From NCBI RefSeq assembly GCF_001879205.1, contig NZ_MLFK01000001.1:1-64000 (forward strand): 64,000 nt of DNA. Reading direction: 5' to 3'. The DNA comes from Flavobacterium johnsoniae. GTDB taxonomy: Bacteria; Bacteroidota; Bacteroidia; Flavobacteriales; Flavobacteriaceae. The notes below the pieces were generated by a model. It was not told where the DNA came from, ran no database searches, and saw only the letters and a list, made by a program, of their open reading frames with translations. Positions 55,672 through 64,000 of the stretch are shown here, one piece after another. How positions within the stretch are numbered: position 1 is the stretch's first letter; each line of letters begins with the position of its first letter. Both the position numbers and the translations under genes were made by a program.

Positions 55672-57393
55672 TTAGAATAAGAAATAACGCTGTGCCATTG
55701 GCAGTTCAGCTGCCGGTTCGCAGATGATTTTTACTCCATCCACACGTACTTCATAATTTTCTGGATTTACCGTTATTTCAGGTGTTTTATCATTATGGAT
55801 TAAATGTTTTTTTGAAATATTTCTGCATCCCACTACTGGCAGAATCATTTTTTCTAAACCATACTCTTCTACAATGTTGTTTTTTAAAGATGCCTGAGAA
55901 ACAAACGTTGCACATGTTTTAGATAAGGCTTTGCCAAAAGCTCCAAACATATTACGATAAATAACGGGCTGTGGTGTAGGTATTGAAGCATTTGGATCTC
56001 CCATACGAGCTGCGATTATAATTCCGCCTTTTATAATAATTTCTGGTTTTGTACCAAATAACATCGGTTTCCATAATACAAGATCGGCCATTTTTCCTGG
56101 TTCAATTGATCCTACATATTGAGAAATACCGTGCGCAATTGCAGGGTTGATGGTATATTTAGCCACATAACGTTTTGCTCGGAAATTATCATTTCCACTT
56201 TTTTCATCTTCTGCTAAATCACCGCGTTGTTTTCTCATTTTATCGGCAGTCTGCCAAGTACGGGTAATTACCTCACCCACACGTCCCATTGCTTGCGAAT
56301 CTGAACTCATGATACTGAATACACCCATGTCGTGCAGAATATCTTCGGCAGCGATTGTCTCAGGACGAATACGAGAATCTGCAAATGAAACATCTTCTGG
56401 AATATTTTTACTCAAGTGGTGGCAGACCATCAACATATCTAAATGTTCATCGATTGTATTGATAGTGTATGGACGAGTCGGATTTGTTGAAGCTGGTAAT
56501 ACATTCGGATACATTGCCGCTTTTATAATATCCGGAGCATGACCTCCACCCGCTCCTTCTGTATGGAAAGTATGAATTACACGACCATTAATCGCATTCA
56601 TTGTATCTTCAAGGAAACCTGCTTCGTTAAGTGTATCGGTGTGAATTGCTACCTGAACATCATATTTGTCAGCTACTTTTAAAGCGGCATCAATTACAGC
56701 TGGTGATGCTCCCCAATCTTCATGGATTTTTAAACCTAAAGCACCTGCTTCAATCTGCTCGTCTAGCGGAGCTTCTGTAGAACAATTTCCTTTACCGAAA
56801 AAACCAAGATTCATAGGAAACGCTTCTGCCGCCTGCAGCATTTTTTCAATATGCCATTTACCAGGAGTAATGGTAGTAGCATTTGTACCATCGGCTGGGC
56901 CTGTTCCACCACCAATCATAGTCGTTACACCGCTGTACAAAGCAGTTTCTATCTGCTGTGGACTAATAAAGTGAATATGTGTATCGATTCCGCCGGCAGT
57001 TGCAATCAGGTTTTCACCTCCATGAGCTTCTGTGCTGGCGCCAATAATCATGTTTGGATCTACACCATCCATCGTATCGGGATTTCCTGCTTTTCCAATA
57101 CCAACAATTTTACCATCTTTTATACCAATGTCGGCCTTTACAATTCCCCAGTGATCAATAATGGTAACATTTGTAATGACCAAATCTAAAACTCCCTGGT
57201 CACGAGTAGCAGTACTTGATTGTGCCATTCCATCCCGAATGGTTTTACCGCCTCCAAATTTATTTTCATCACCATAAACAGTAAAATCTTTTTCTATCTC
57301 AATAATAATATCTGTATCGGCTAGTCTAACTTTATCTCCTGTTGTAGGGCCGTACATGCTGGCATACTTCAGTTTATTTATTTTCAGGCTCAT
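55672..57393 (-). CDS. ureC: Urease alpha subunit
   Basis: This 573 aa protein is full length for bacterial UreC. The carbamylated lysine is Lys222 in GLKIHEDWG, and the nickel ligands are in THIHFISP and [10 protein letters not shown] with the flap His region MVCHHLSK. Urease hydrolyses urea to ammonia and carbamate in the cytoplasm. It follows ureB by 2 bp and is part of the conserved ureABC block. Confidence 0.98.
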   Translation of the reverse strand: MSLKINKLKYASMYGPTTGDKVRLADTDIIIEIEKDFTVYGDENKFGGGKTIRDGMAQSSTATRDQGVLDLVITNVTIIDHWGIVKADIGIKDGKIVGIGKAGNPDTMDGVDPNMIIGASTEAHGGENLIATAGGIDTHIHFISPQQIETALYSGVTTMIGGGTGPADGTNATTITPGKWHIEKMLQAAEAFPMNLGFFGKGNCSTEAPLDEQIEAGALGLKIHEDWGASPAVIDAALKVADKYDVQVAIHTDTLNEAGFLEDTMNAINGRVIHTFHTEGAGGGHAPDIIKAAMYPNVLPASTNPTRPYTINTIDEHLDMLMVCHHLSKNIPEDVSFADSRIRPETIAAEDILHDMGVFSIMSSDSQAMGRVGEVITRTWQTADKMRKQRGDLAEDEKSGNDNFRAKRYVAKYTINPAIAHGISQYVGSIEPGKMADLVLWKPMLFGTKPEIIIKGGIIIAARMGDPNASIPTPQPVIYRNMFGAFGKALSKTCATFVSQASLKNNIVEEYGLEKMILPVVGCRNISKKHLIHNDKTPEITVNPENYEVRVDGVKIICEPAAELPMAQRYFLF

Positions 57394-57395
57394 GA

Positions 57396-57764
57396 TTATT
57401 TGTTTTTAAAGTTTTCTGATTTCAGTTTTGCCAAACTGTGTTGTTTGTTAATTTCGAGCGTAGTATCTCCGTTTACCAAATTATTGATACCAAAAGCGCG
57501 TCTTGCTCCGCTAAACGCAACCAGCTCTACCTCTTTTTCTTCTCCTGGTTCAAAACGAACAGCTGTTCCGGCCGCAATATTGAGCCTCATGCCAAAAGCC
57601 TCGCCGCGATCGAAGCTCATCATACGGTTGATTTCAAAAAAATGGCAGTGAGAACCAACTTGTATGGGGCGATCTCCCGTATTGGTTACTTTTACTTTTG
57701 TTCTTTTTCGGTCAACATTGCATTCAATGTCTCCTTTACTGATAAAATATTCTCCTGGAATCAT
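57396..57764 (-). CDS. ureB: Urease beta subunit
   Basis: This 122 aa protein has the UreB signature [36 protein letters not shown] and [20 protein letters not shown]. It forms the trimer with UreA and UreC. It ends 2 bp from the ureC start. Confidence 0.97.
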   Translation of the reverse strand: MIPGEYFISKGDIECNVDRKRTKVKVTNTGDRPIQVGSHCHFFEINRMMSFDRGEAFGMRLNIAAGTAVRFEPGEEKEVELVAFSGARRAFGINNLVNGDTTLEINKQHSLAKLKSENFKNK

Positions 57765-57781
57765 AATTAATACTTTTAGAT

Positions 57782-58084
57782 TTAACGAATTGGGCTATGA
57801 ACCGTAACTAATTTTGTACCGTCTGGAAATGTTGCTTCAATTTGTACATCATGTATCATTTCTGCAATTCCTTCCATAACGTCTTCTCTGGTAAGCAGAG
57901 ATGCACCATAATTCATTAGTTCTGCGACTGATTTTCCGTCACGGGCAGCTTCAAGTAAATGACTGCTGATGTAAGCAATAGTTTCAGGGTAATTTAGTTT
58001 CAGGCCGCGAGCCCTTCTTTTTGCGGCTAATTCTCCGGCGAGATGCAATAGCAGTTTTTCACTTTCTCTTGGCGTAAGATGCAT
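57782..58084 (-). CDS. ureA: Urease gamma subunit
   Basis: This 100 aa protein has [40 protein letters not shown] and [20 protein letters not shown], as in UreA. It is the first gene of the minus-strand ureABCEFGD operon. The 184 bp before it hold two inverted repeats. Confidence 0.97.
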   Translation of the reverse strand: MHLTPRESEKLLLHLAGELAAKRRARGLKLNYPETIAYISSHLLEAARDGKSVAELMNYGASLLTREDVMEGIAEMIHDVQIEATFPDGTKLVTVHSPIR

Positions 58085-58193
58085 AGTGTTTAAATTTTAA
58101 TGTTTAACAATTTTTGAAAAATAAGAATCCACGATCAGTACTGCTTTCCTAGTAATACTGAAAAAAAATAATAATGGACTATAGGATTTTTTG

Positions 58194-58243
58194 AAGGAAT
58201 TCAACAACAAGAGACATCTCTTATTCAGGTTGAAAAATTCCTT
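58194..58243. promoter_or_regulatory. Nested inverted repeat upstream of ureA
   Basis: AAGGAATT (58194-58201) pairs with AATTCCTT (58236-58243), CAAC (58202-58205) with GTTG, and AAGAGA (58209-58214) with TCTCTT (58217-58222), giving one long imperfect hairpin. It has no T-run on the minus strand after the stem. It could be an operator or leader element of the urease operon. Confidence 0.45.
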
Positions 58244-58268
58244 AAAGAAGTAATAGGTAAATTCCAGA

Positions 58269-58664
58269 TTATTTTCCCGAAGGAATAATCATAGAATGAA
58301 ATAAAATGTAAAGAGGAATAGCAGTTGTATGCGCTGTATGCTGAGAAACTTTTGTACACACTGATGATTTGAATGACTGATGATTAAAAAGAAATGATAT
58401 TACATCACCAAATTCAGGAATTGCAAAATGGTCGGAACTCTGTTTGCTATTATCAGTTTCATCAATATCCTCAGCATACAAATCATCATCAAAATCAATT
58501 AAATCGATAGAAGTATAATTTGTTGATCCCGACAGATCTTTAGAAAGAAACTGATGTTCAAATTGATTATGAGCATGCTGCATAGAAATCGCAGGCTTGT
58601 TTTTTGCAGAAGCAAAAAGCACCAATGTTAAAAAACAAGTTACGATATACGCTAAACGTTTCAT
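58269..58664 (-). CDS. Small secreted protein upstream of urease, unknown function
   Basis: This 131 aa protein has a signal peptide (MKRLAYIVTCFLTLVLFASA). The mature part begins with a His-containing stretch (MQHAHNQFEHQ), then an acidic stretch (IDFDDDLYAEDIDETD) and ends with a hydrophobic IPLYILFHSMIIPSG. It matches no family I recognise. His and Asp/Glu stretches suit metal binding, and its place before ureA fits a nickel link, but this is only a hypothesis. The codon pattern and full signal peptide support a real gene. Confidence 0.6.
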   Translation of the reverse strand: MKRLAYIVTCFLTLVLFASAKNKPAISMQHAHNQFEHQFLSKDLSGSTNYTSIDLIDFDDDLYAEDIDETDNSKQSSDHFAIPEFGDVISFLFNHQSFKSSVCTKVSQHTAHTTAIPLYILFHSMIIPSGK

Positions 58665-58988
58665 TCGCTCAATAGTTTCTTTTTATTAGAAACCAGAGAC
58701 AAAATTAAAGAACAAGTCGGGCTGTTTGTTTTCACAAATCACGACTTTTGTATTCTTTTTCTGTATTTTTTTTTATCTTTTTGTATGTGCGTATACAAAT
58801 TGGAGTTTCAATTAAAATCTATTTTAAAAAAGATGCTTTAATTAAAAAAAGCTAATTTTATCCCCGAATAAAGATGCAGAAAAAGGTTTTTCCAATTCTA
58901 TTTCTCATTTTTTTGTTCTGTAAAAAAATGAGAAATACTGTTTTAAACAGAATAACTACTAAAACCTTTTTTACAAAATTTTTGATAA
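58665..58988. other. Intergenic region between divergent genes
   Basis: This 324 bp AT-rich region has no ORF and separates the secreted protein gene from the LCIB-like gene. It has long T- and A-rich runs (near 58760-58800 and 58900-58935). No clear promoter box, repeat or operator was recognised. Confidence 0.45.
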
Positions 58989-59738
58989 ATGAAAAAAAGA
59001 GAAAAGCTGGAGCTTATACGAAAACACTATCCTAATGCCTTAACTACGATTGATTATATTAATAAAATAATTGATTATGTAGAAGAAAAATTAGATTTAG
59101 AACCCTCTCAAATTATACTGGCTGACAGTATTTGCAGCGATGATGTTAACAGCATTCAGTATCCGGCAAGGGCTCTCGAATTTTTAGGGCCTTTTAAAAT
59201 GGGCGGATTAGACGGCTTTCCTTTTACAGGTTTAAGCGGTATGGCCGCTTTTGCCAGTCATGTTCCGGATGATGGTGCCGTTTTTATCTATTATGGACCT
59301 CATATTGGTATTTCAAAAGAAGGGGCTATTGGAGAAATAAATCGTCATGGACAAAACAGTAATTCGCTTTGCTGTGGTGCTGCGGTAGGAGCTTTAAACA
59401 AATTGATACACGATGTTATACAACCCAATAATATAACAGAACTGGATTATCAAATGAATATAATTGAACAAATTCTTTATAAAGAGAAAGAGAAAATTCT
59501 AAGTGCCGAAATTCCCTTATTTGAAGCAACAGAAGTAATCTATGAGGCCATCGATAAACGCATACAAGAACTTATTGCTTCTACCAGGTACAATTGCAAA
59601 TATGTTATTGTTGTTGGTGCAATTTTGATTAACAGCGATAGTGATATAGGATCTTTTTCTTCAACGAAAAGATTTGAAGTCATTGATTTAAAAACCGGGA
59701 TTAGAGAAAACGTAATTTCAATTCTAAATCAGGTATAA
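58989..59738 (+). CDS. LCIB-type beta-carbonic-anhydrase-like protein
   Basis: This 249 aa protein matches the LCIB/C group: LADSICSDDVNSIQYPAR (Cys49, Asp51, Arg61), MGGLDGFPFTGLSGMAAFAS, HVPDDGAVFIYYGPHIGIS (His91, His105), GEINRHGQ and SLCCGAA (Cys128/129). LCIB proteins, first known from algae, have a beta-CA-like Cys-His-Cys zinc site with an Asp/Arg dyad. The residues above could fulfil this, although the ligand His is not settled. No signal peptide is seen, so it is cytoplasmic. Lying beside the urease locus, it could hydrate CO2 released from urea (inference). Confidence 0.75.
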   Translation: MKKREKLELIRKHYPNALTTIDYINKIIDYVEEKLDLEPSQIILADSICSDDVNSIQYPARALEFLGPFKMGGLDGFPFTGLSGMAAFASHVPDDGAVFIYYGPHIGISKEGAIGEINRHGQNSNSLCCGAAVGALNKLIHDVIQPNNITELDYQMNIIEQILYKEKEKILSAEIPLFEATEVIYEAIDKRIQELIASTRYNCKYVIVVGAILINSDSDIGSFSSTKRFEVIDLKTGIRENVISILNQV

Positions 59739-59741
59739 TAA

Positions 59742-59773
59742 AAAAACTCCTGCTTAGTGGAACAGGAGTTTTT
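59742..59773. terminator. Bidirectional terminator between convergent genes
   Basis: AAAAACTCCTG (59742-59752) pairs perfectly with CAGGAGTTTTT (59763-59773) around a 10 nt loop. It serves the LCIB-like gene and the glycosyltransferase gene. Confidence 0.9.
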
Positions 59774-59806
59774 CAGGATTAAATATAAAATAGTAGTTGA
59801 AATTTC

Positions 59807-61249
59807 TTAACCTCTAGTCAGCCATCCTCTTTTATGAGCTGTAATGATAGAATATGGAGCGATCCAAAACAATCCGAAAGTGTAGAAAACACTATATGAA
59901 TATGCCCAGAATGCTTCGCTGAAAGAATATCTTTTCGCATAAAATAAAACCGAAAAGCTGGATACAATTAATATTCCTAAAAGCGCAGAGCTGATAAATA
60001 ATAATGGATGGGTTGCAATAAAATAGAACATGAAAATAAAAAAGGGATACGTCATGATGATTCTCAATGACTGCTCTGTAAACAATAATCTTGCTCCAAC
60101 TTTAGATTCTTTTCTAAAATCTTTCCAAACATATTGTGCCATCATAATGTTTTCACGAACATTACTTCTTCCCCATCTAATAAACATTTTGTACAAACCT
60201 TTGTAATCTTCAGGAACGTTTGTTAAGACATAAGCATTGCGTTGAAATAATACGTGGTGTCCTTGTTTTAAGATCATATTTGTCATGGCACGGTCTTCAC
60301 CAATATCCGATGGCTGTCCCATAAAAGTCTGGTCAATCCATTCCGGCAGGCAGGCAAAAACAGCATTTCTTCTGTAAGCGGCCAATGCTCCCGGAGTACA
60401 AAGTACAGAACCCAGTGCACTTTCGGCAGAACGCATGAACTCAAAACTCATTACAAAACTTACGTTTAACATTTTTGGCAAGATTGCTTTTTCGTTGTTC
60501 AAAACCTGAACATTTCCGGCAACTGCACCACATTTTTCATCTACAATAAACGGACTTACTAAATTTCTTAGCGTATCTTTTTTCACGATTGAATCACTGT
60601 CAACCGTTACAAAAATTTCTCCTTTTCCTAAATTAAATCCACGGTATAATGCGTGACGTTTTCCTTTATTTTGCGGCTGTTGAAAAATTGAAACGCGATC
60701 GCCCAATTTAATTTTTGCCTGCTGAATCCAGTACCAAGTATCATCTTTACTACCATCATCAATTGCCAAAAGCTCTAATTTATGTGCCGGAAAATCACTT
60801 TCGGCTAAACTCATTAAAGTTTCGTAAACCAATTTTCCTTCATTGTAAGCTGGTACAATTACGGTACAAGTTGGAAGTAATTCATCAGAAACTGATTCTA
60901 TTGGTTTGTATTTGAAATAAAGAAATAAATTGTATAAAAACATACCGCCTTTAAAAAGAAACAATGCTACCGTTATGGCAAGAAAAATAATCCCGCCTGT
61001 AGAATTTAATCTTTCTAAATGAAGCTGATCAAAGTCCGGTTGAAATTGAAAAACGAAAAATGCACCTGCAAGCAGTAATAAAAAAGTTCCTGCAAGAATC
61101 ATAAATCCAAAAGTACTCTTTGGTCTTTCAATATGCGCTTTTGTTGAATTATTGTTGATTTTAAAAATAGATGGTCTTATTTGTACGTCGTTGCTGCTTA
61201 AATCGCTGCCTGCGTAAAATTGTTTTGAGATAATTGTTTCGCTTTCCAT
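59807..61249 (-). CDS. Membrane GT2 processive glycosyltransferase
   Basis: This 480 aa protein has two N-terminal helices (about 48-68, 83-105), a GT-A domain, and three or four C-terminal helices. GT2 motifs are LAIDDGSKDD, TVDSDSIVKK, SDIGEDRAMT and the acceptor/processivity motif FIRWGRSN. This layout fits synthases of hyaluronan, chitin or poly-GlcNAc type polymers. The product cannot be assigned. No polymer-modification genes are next to it. Confidence 0.88.
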   Translation of the reverse strand: MESETIISKQFYAGSDLSSNDVQIRPSIFKINNNSTKAHIERPKSTFGFMILAGTFLLLLAGAFFVFQFQPDFDQLHLERLNSTGGIIFLAITVALFLFKGGMFLYNLFLYFKYKPIESVSDELLPTCTVIVPAYNEGKLVYETLMSLAESDFPAHKLELLAIDDGSKDDTWYWIQQAKIKLGDRVSIFQQPQNKGKRHALYRGFNLGKGEIFVTVDSDSIVKKDTLRNLVSPFIVDEKCGAVAGNVQVLNNEKAILPKMLNVSFVMSFEFMRSAESALGSVLCTPGALAAYRRNAVFACLPEWIDQTFMGQPSDIGEDRAMTNMILKQGHHVLFQRNAYVLTNVPEDYKGLYKMFIRWGRSNVRENIMMAQYVWKDFRKESKVGARLLFTEQSLRIIMTYPFFIFMFYFIATHPLLFISSALLGILIVSSFSVLFYAKRYSFSEAFWAYSYSVFYTFGLFWIAPYSIITAHKRGWLTRG

Positions 61250-61791
61250 GTCCTGTTTGCTGTATTAATTCTACTAAGTTGGCTTTTATTTTTTGTGTTC
61301 TTCTCTTGTGATTTTTTTTAATAAAACACTAAAATTTAAAGAGTGACATGTTCCCAATTTGCAAGCGATGTGCCATTTAGGATTTAAACTGATTTTAAGC
61401 GTTTTAGAAAAAACGGATACAAAACAATATGTGTAATAATTTCACACTTTGTAGAATGTTTATACAGTTTTTGGTGTGTAAACAGTAATAAAATAAGGGA
61501 TTTTTTGTAACTGCGAAGAGATGCAGTATACTCTAAAACGAAAAATATCACCGAAAATTGTATTAAATTTTAAACAAATTAAAGTCTTTTAAACCCCGTT
61601 TTAAAAATGAAAATTTTACTTACAAAAAACTTCAAATACAATTATTAGTAAATAATCTCTATAAAATTTCAATTAAATAAGTTAATTTTATAGGTATTTA
61701 ATTAATTGCACTGTAGAAATAATTTTACCTTAGCAAAAAACAATTAATTTTTTGGACTAAAATAAAGAATATCAAAAATACCTTAAGCTGA
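61250..61791. other. Non-coding region between divergent GT2 and response-regulator genes
   Basis: This 542 bp AT-rich region has no ORF above noise. No tRNA, repeat copy or strong hairpin was recognised. It should contain the two divergent promoters, but no convincing TAnnTTTG box was fixed. Confidence 0.45.
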
Positions 61792-62241
61792 ATGAACAAA
61801 CAGATTTACAACATTTTACTTGCTGATGATGATGAAGATGACTGCTCTTTTTTTGAAGAAGCCTTAGATGAATTATCACTTACAACCACACTTGTAACTG
61901 TAAATGACGGAGTTCAATTAATGGACTTTTTAGCAGATAAATCTGGAAATGATCTTCCTGATGTACTTTTTCTGGATTTAAATATGCCTAGAAAAAATGG
62001 GTCTGAATGTCTTACTGAAATCAAACAGATTGAGAAACTAAAAGATTTTCCAATCATTATTTTTTCGACTTCTCTTGACAGCGAGATTGTCGATGTTATG
62101 TACGAAAAAGGCGCAACAAATTATATTCGCAAACCTGGTGATTTTTCTAAATTAAAATCGGTTATTGAAAATGCACTTATTGCTGCATCCAAAAATAACT
62201 TTAAACAACCTGCCAGACCGCATTTTATAATTCAACCCTAA
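61792..62241 (+). CDS. Receiver-only response regulator
   Basis: This 149 aa protein is a single CheY-like domain: acidic triad ADDDEDD (11-17), phospho-Asp62 in LFLDLNMPRKNG, Ser/Thr in FSTSLDSE, and Lys in YIRKPGDFS. It has no output domain. It lies 10 bp before the sensor-kinase gene and so is probably cotranscribed with it, acting as phosphate carrier or as a Rcp1-type partner. Confidence 0.93.
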   Translation: MNKQIYNILLADDDEDDCSFFEEALDELSLTTTLVTVNDGVQLMDFLADKSGNDLPDVLFLDLNMPRKNGSECLTEIKQIEKLKDFPIIIFSTSLDSEIVDVMYEKGATNYIRKPGDFSKLKSVIENALIAASKNNFKQPARPHFIIQP

Positions 62242-62251
62242 ATCATTTTTA

Positions 62252-64000
62252 ATGAGCCGTGTAAACAAGGAACATTATTTTCTAGCCGATGGCGGAGAAA
62301 TGGGCGAATTAATACGCTCCAAAGATTGGAGCAAAACTCCCATAGGTGATCCTGAAAACTGGCCTCAAACTTTACGTACTTTAACTTCAGTCATTCTCCA
62401 TAATCCTTTTGGAATGTACATTGCCTGGGGAAAAGAATTCACGCAGTTATACAACGATGCTTTTGGCAAAATTCTGGGTTCAGACAAACATCCGCTGGCT
62501 TTAGGAAACTCTCCACAGGAAACATTCGCAGAAATCTGGAATATTACAGGCCCCATGTTTGAAGAAGTTATGCAGGGAAAATCTATAAGTTTTCCTGATT
62601 TCGTAATTCCTTTGAACAAAAACGGAACTATAGAAATCTCTTATTTTGATTTTTCTTATTCTCCTATAAAAATAGAAAACGGCGAAGTTGGCGGCGTTTT
62701 AGTAACTGTAATTGAAACCACAGCAAAGAAAAAAGCAGCAGACATTTTACGGGAAAATAATGAGCGTTTTAAAAATAATATCATGCAGGCACCGCTGGCA
62801 ATGTGTGTTTTTAGAGGAAAAGACCACGTTGTAGAAATTGCCAACGAAAAAATGATGCAGCTCTGGGGAACCAGCACCGAAAAAGTACTTAATAAATCTA
62901 TTTTTGATGTCCTGCCAGAAATCAAAGATCAAGGTTTAGAAGAACTGATACAGAACGTTTATACAACCGGAAAAAAATTTATTGCCAATGAGCGTTTAGT
63001 TCAGCTTTCGCGAAATGGAAAAACAGAAAACACCTATGTCAATTTTATATACGAAGCTTTAACCGAATGTAATGGAAATATTAGCGGTGTTGTTGCTATC
63101 GCTATTGAAGTTACAGATCAGGTCGAAGCACGGGAAAAACTTCAGGACAGCGAACAAAAAATCAGGCAGCTTGTCGATAATGCTCCTTTTCCTATTGCTG
63201 TTTATGTAGGCAGAGATATGCGAATTGAGCTTGCCAATGAGTCTATTATAAAAGTATGGGGAAAAGGCAGTGATGTAATCGGGAAATCTTATAAGGAAAT
63301 TCTGCCGGAGCTTAATAATCAATCGGTTTTTGATCAGGTTGAAAATGTTTTTAAAACCGGACAGTCGTTTCATAACAAAAATGCACGAATAGATTTAACA
63401 ATAAATAATAAGCTCGAAACTTTTTATTTTAATTACAGTTTTACCCCTTTATTTGACAGGAATGGAAATGTGTACGCGGTTATGAATACTGCCGCAGAAG
63501 TTACTGACCTTCATCTTGCCTCTAAAAAAATTGAAATCGCAGACAAACGATTTCGCGATACCGTAAAACAGGCACCATTAGGAATTACAATTCTGCGCGG
63601 GCCGGATTATATAGTAGAATCTGCAAATGAAGCTTATCTACAATTGGTCGACAAAGAAGAAAACACTTTTGTTGGAAAACCATTATTTGAGTCTCTCCCA
63701 GAAGTAAAAGAAACGGTTAGTGATCTTTTAGCAGCTGTTTTAAATACCGGAGTTCCCTACCATGGAAATGAAGTTCCGGTTCCGCTAAACAGATACGGAA
63801 AACAAGAGATCTCCTATTTTGATTTTTTATATTATCCTTTACGGGAAGAAACTGGAGAAATTACAGGAATTATAGTAACTGTTACCGAGGTAAGCGAAAA
63901 AGTTGAAGTTCGAAAAAAAATCGAACAAAACGAAGAACGCTTAAATATAATTGTAGAAGCCAGCGAATTAGGAACCTGGGAACTGAATGCCAAAACCAGA
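62252..64000 (+). CDS. Multi-PAS sensor protein, probable histidine kinase (partial)
   Basis: The frame is open from the ATG at 62252 to the right edge, 583 codons. It holds four PAS-type sensor units: about 40-165 (WPQTLRTLTSVILHNPFGMY), 170-290 (NNIMQAPLAMCVFRG), 300-425 (RQLVDNAPFPIAVYVG) and 430-555 (RDTVKQAPLGITILRG), and a fifth begins after (ERLNIIVEASELGTWELNA). No transmembrane segment is visible, so it is likely cytosolic. The kinase core would be outside the window, so the kinase call rests on family architecture and the adjacent receiver protein. Confidence 0.8.
   Translation, partial: MSRVNKEHYFLADGGEMGELIRSKDWSKTPIGDPENWPQTLRTLTSVILHNPFGMYIAWGKEFTQLYNDAFGKILGSDKHPLALGNSPQETFAEIWNITGPMFEEVMQGKSISFPDFVIPLNKNGTIEISYFDFSYSPIKIENGEVGGVLVTVIETTAKKKAADILRENNERFKNNIMQAPLAMCVFRGKDHVVEIANEKMMQLWGTSTEKVLNKSIFDVLPEIKDQGLEELIQNVYTTGKKFIANERLVQLSRNGKTENTYVNFIYEALTECNGNISGVVAIAIEVTDQVEAREKLQDSEQKIRQLVDNAPFPIAVYVGRDMRIELANESIIKVWGKGSDVIGKSYKEILPELNNQSVFDQVENVFKTGQSFHNKNARIDLTINNKLETFYFNYSFTPLFDRNGNVYAVMNTAAEVTDLHLASKKIEIADKRFRDTVKQAPLGITILRGPDYIVESANEAYLQLVDKEENTFVGKPLFESLPEVKETVSDLLAAVLNTGVPYHGNEVPVPLNRYGKQEISYFDFLYYPLREETGEITGIIVTVTEVSEKVEVRKKIEQNEERLNIIVEASELGTWELNAKTR

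Noticed and set aside
1..64000. Prophage, insertion sequence, toxin-antitoxin or defence island
   Set aside because: No integrase, transposase, phage structural, nuclease-helicase or toxin-antitoxin pair was recognised in the listed frames.

Overview
The window looks like a chromosomal segment of a Flavobacterium-type Bacteroidota. The DNA is AT-rich, with two SusC/SusD pairs, an ECF sigma/FecR pair, Bacteroidota-type -7 boxes (TAnnTTTG), many short lipoproteins and AT-rich intergenic repeats. No rRNA, tRNA, CRISPR array, integrase or transposase was recognised.

Layout. (1) 1-2669: 5' part (889 codons) of a large FAD/Fe-S oxidoreductase, cut by the left edge. (2) 2970-19724: an amino-sugar/peptidoglycan scavenging locus. 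It holds a NagB-PIG-L fusion, a DeoR regulator with repeated operator-like boxes, SusC/SusD, NamZ-like exo-muramidase, MurQ, a sodium/solute symporter, a lipoprotein fusing a NagZ-like GH3 to a beta-lactamase-fold (AmiE-like) hydrolase, and a NagX/DUF5009 membrane acyltransferase. (3) 19740-20972: a class D beta-lactamase-like lipoprotein bracketed by two copies of an intergenic repeat. (4) 20992-24405: a TonB-dependent receptor divergent from a MocR/PdxR-type regulator. (5) 24587-27512: an LRR lipoprotein, then a TetR/MFS efflux pair with matching palindromic operators. (6) 27827-45940, all minus strand: DsbD, then a FecI/FecR-controlled SusC/SusD operon with DUF4843, PKD-like lipoprotein, two thioredoxin-fold proteins, a two-DTG aspartyl protease and an M16 peptidase. 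(7) 46352-49739: two AraC regulators, an NmrA-like oxidoreductase and a small membrane protein. (8) 49931-58084, minus strand: a complete urease locus (ureA, B, C, E, F, G, D, Ni permease, urea channel, porin). A small secreted protein lies upstream, and a divergent LCIB-type carbonic anhydrase-like gene follows. (9) 59807-64000: a membrane GT2 glycosyltransferase, a receiver-only response regulator, and the N-terminal part of a multi-PAS sensor kinase cut by the right edge.

How it fits together. In region 2 peptidoglycan fragments would enter through SusCD and be trimmed by NamZ, the NagZ domain and the amidase-like domain. Sugars would be imported by the symporter, and MurNAc-6-P converted by MurQ to GlcNAc-6-P. 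The PIG-L domain (deacetylation, hypothesis) and NagB domain would then finish the route. No MurNAc kinase and no NagA are visible here. In region 8 urea would cross the outer membrane by the porin and the inner membrane by the UT channel, and be hydrolysed by Ni-urease; the LCIB-like enzyme could process the released inorganic carbon.

A 133-137 bp intergenic element with terminal inverted repeats occurs four times (2748, 13495, 27650, 49788) and is the clearest structure not explained by genes. All functional calls come from reading motifs by eye; no database search was done.
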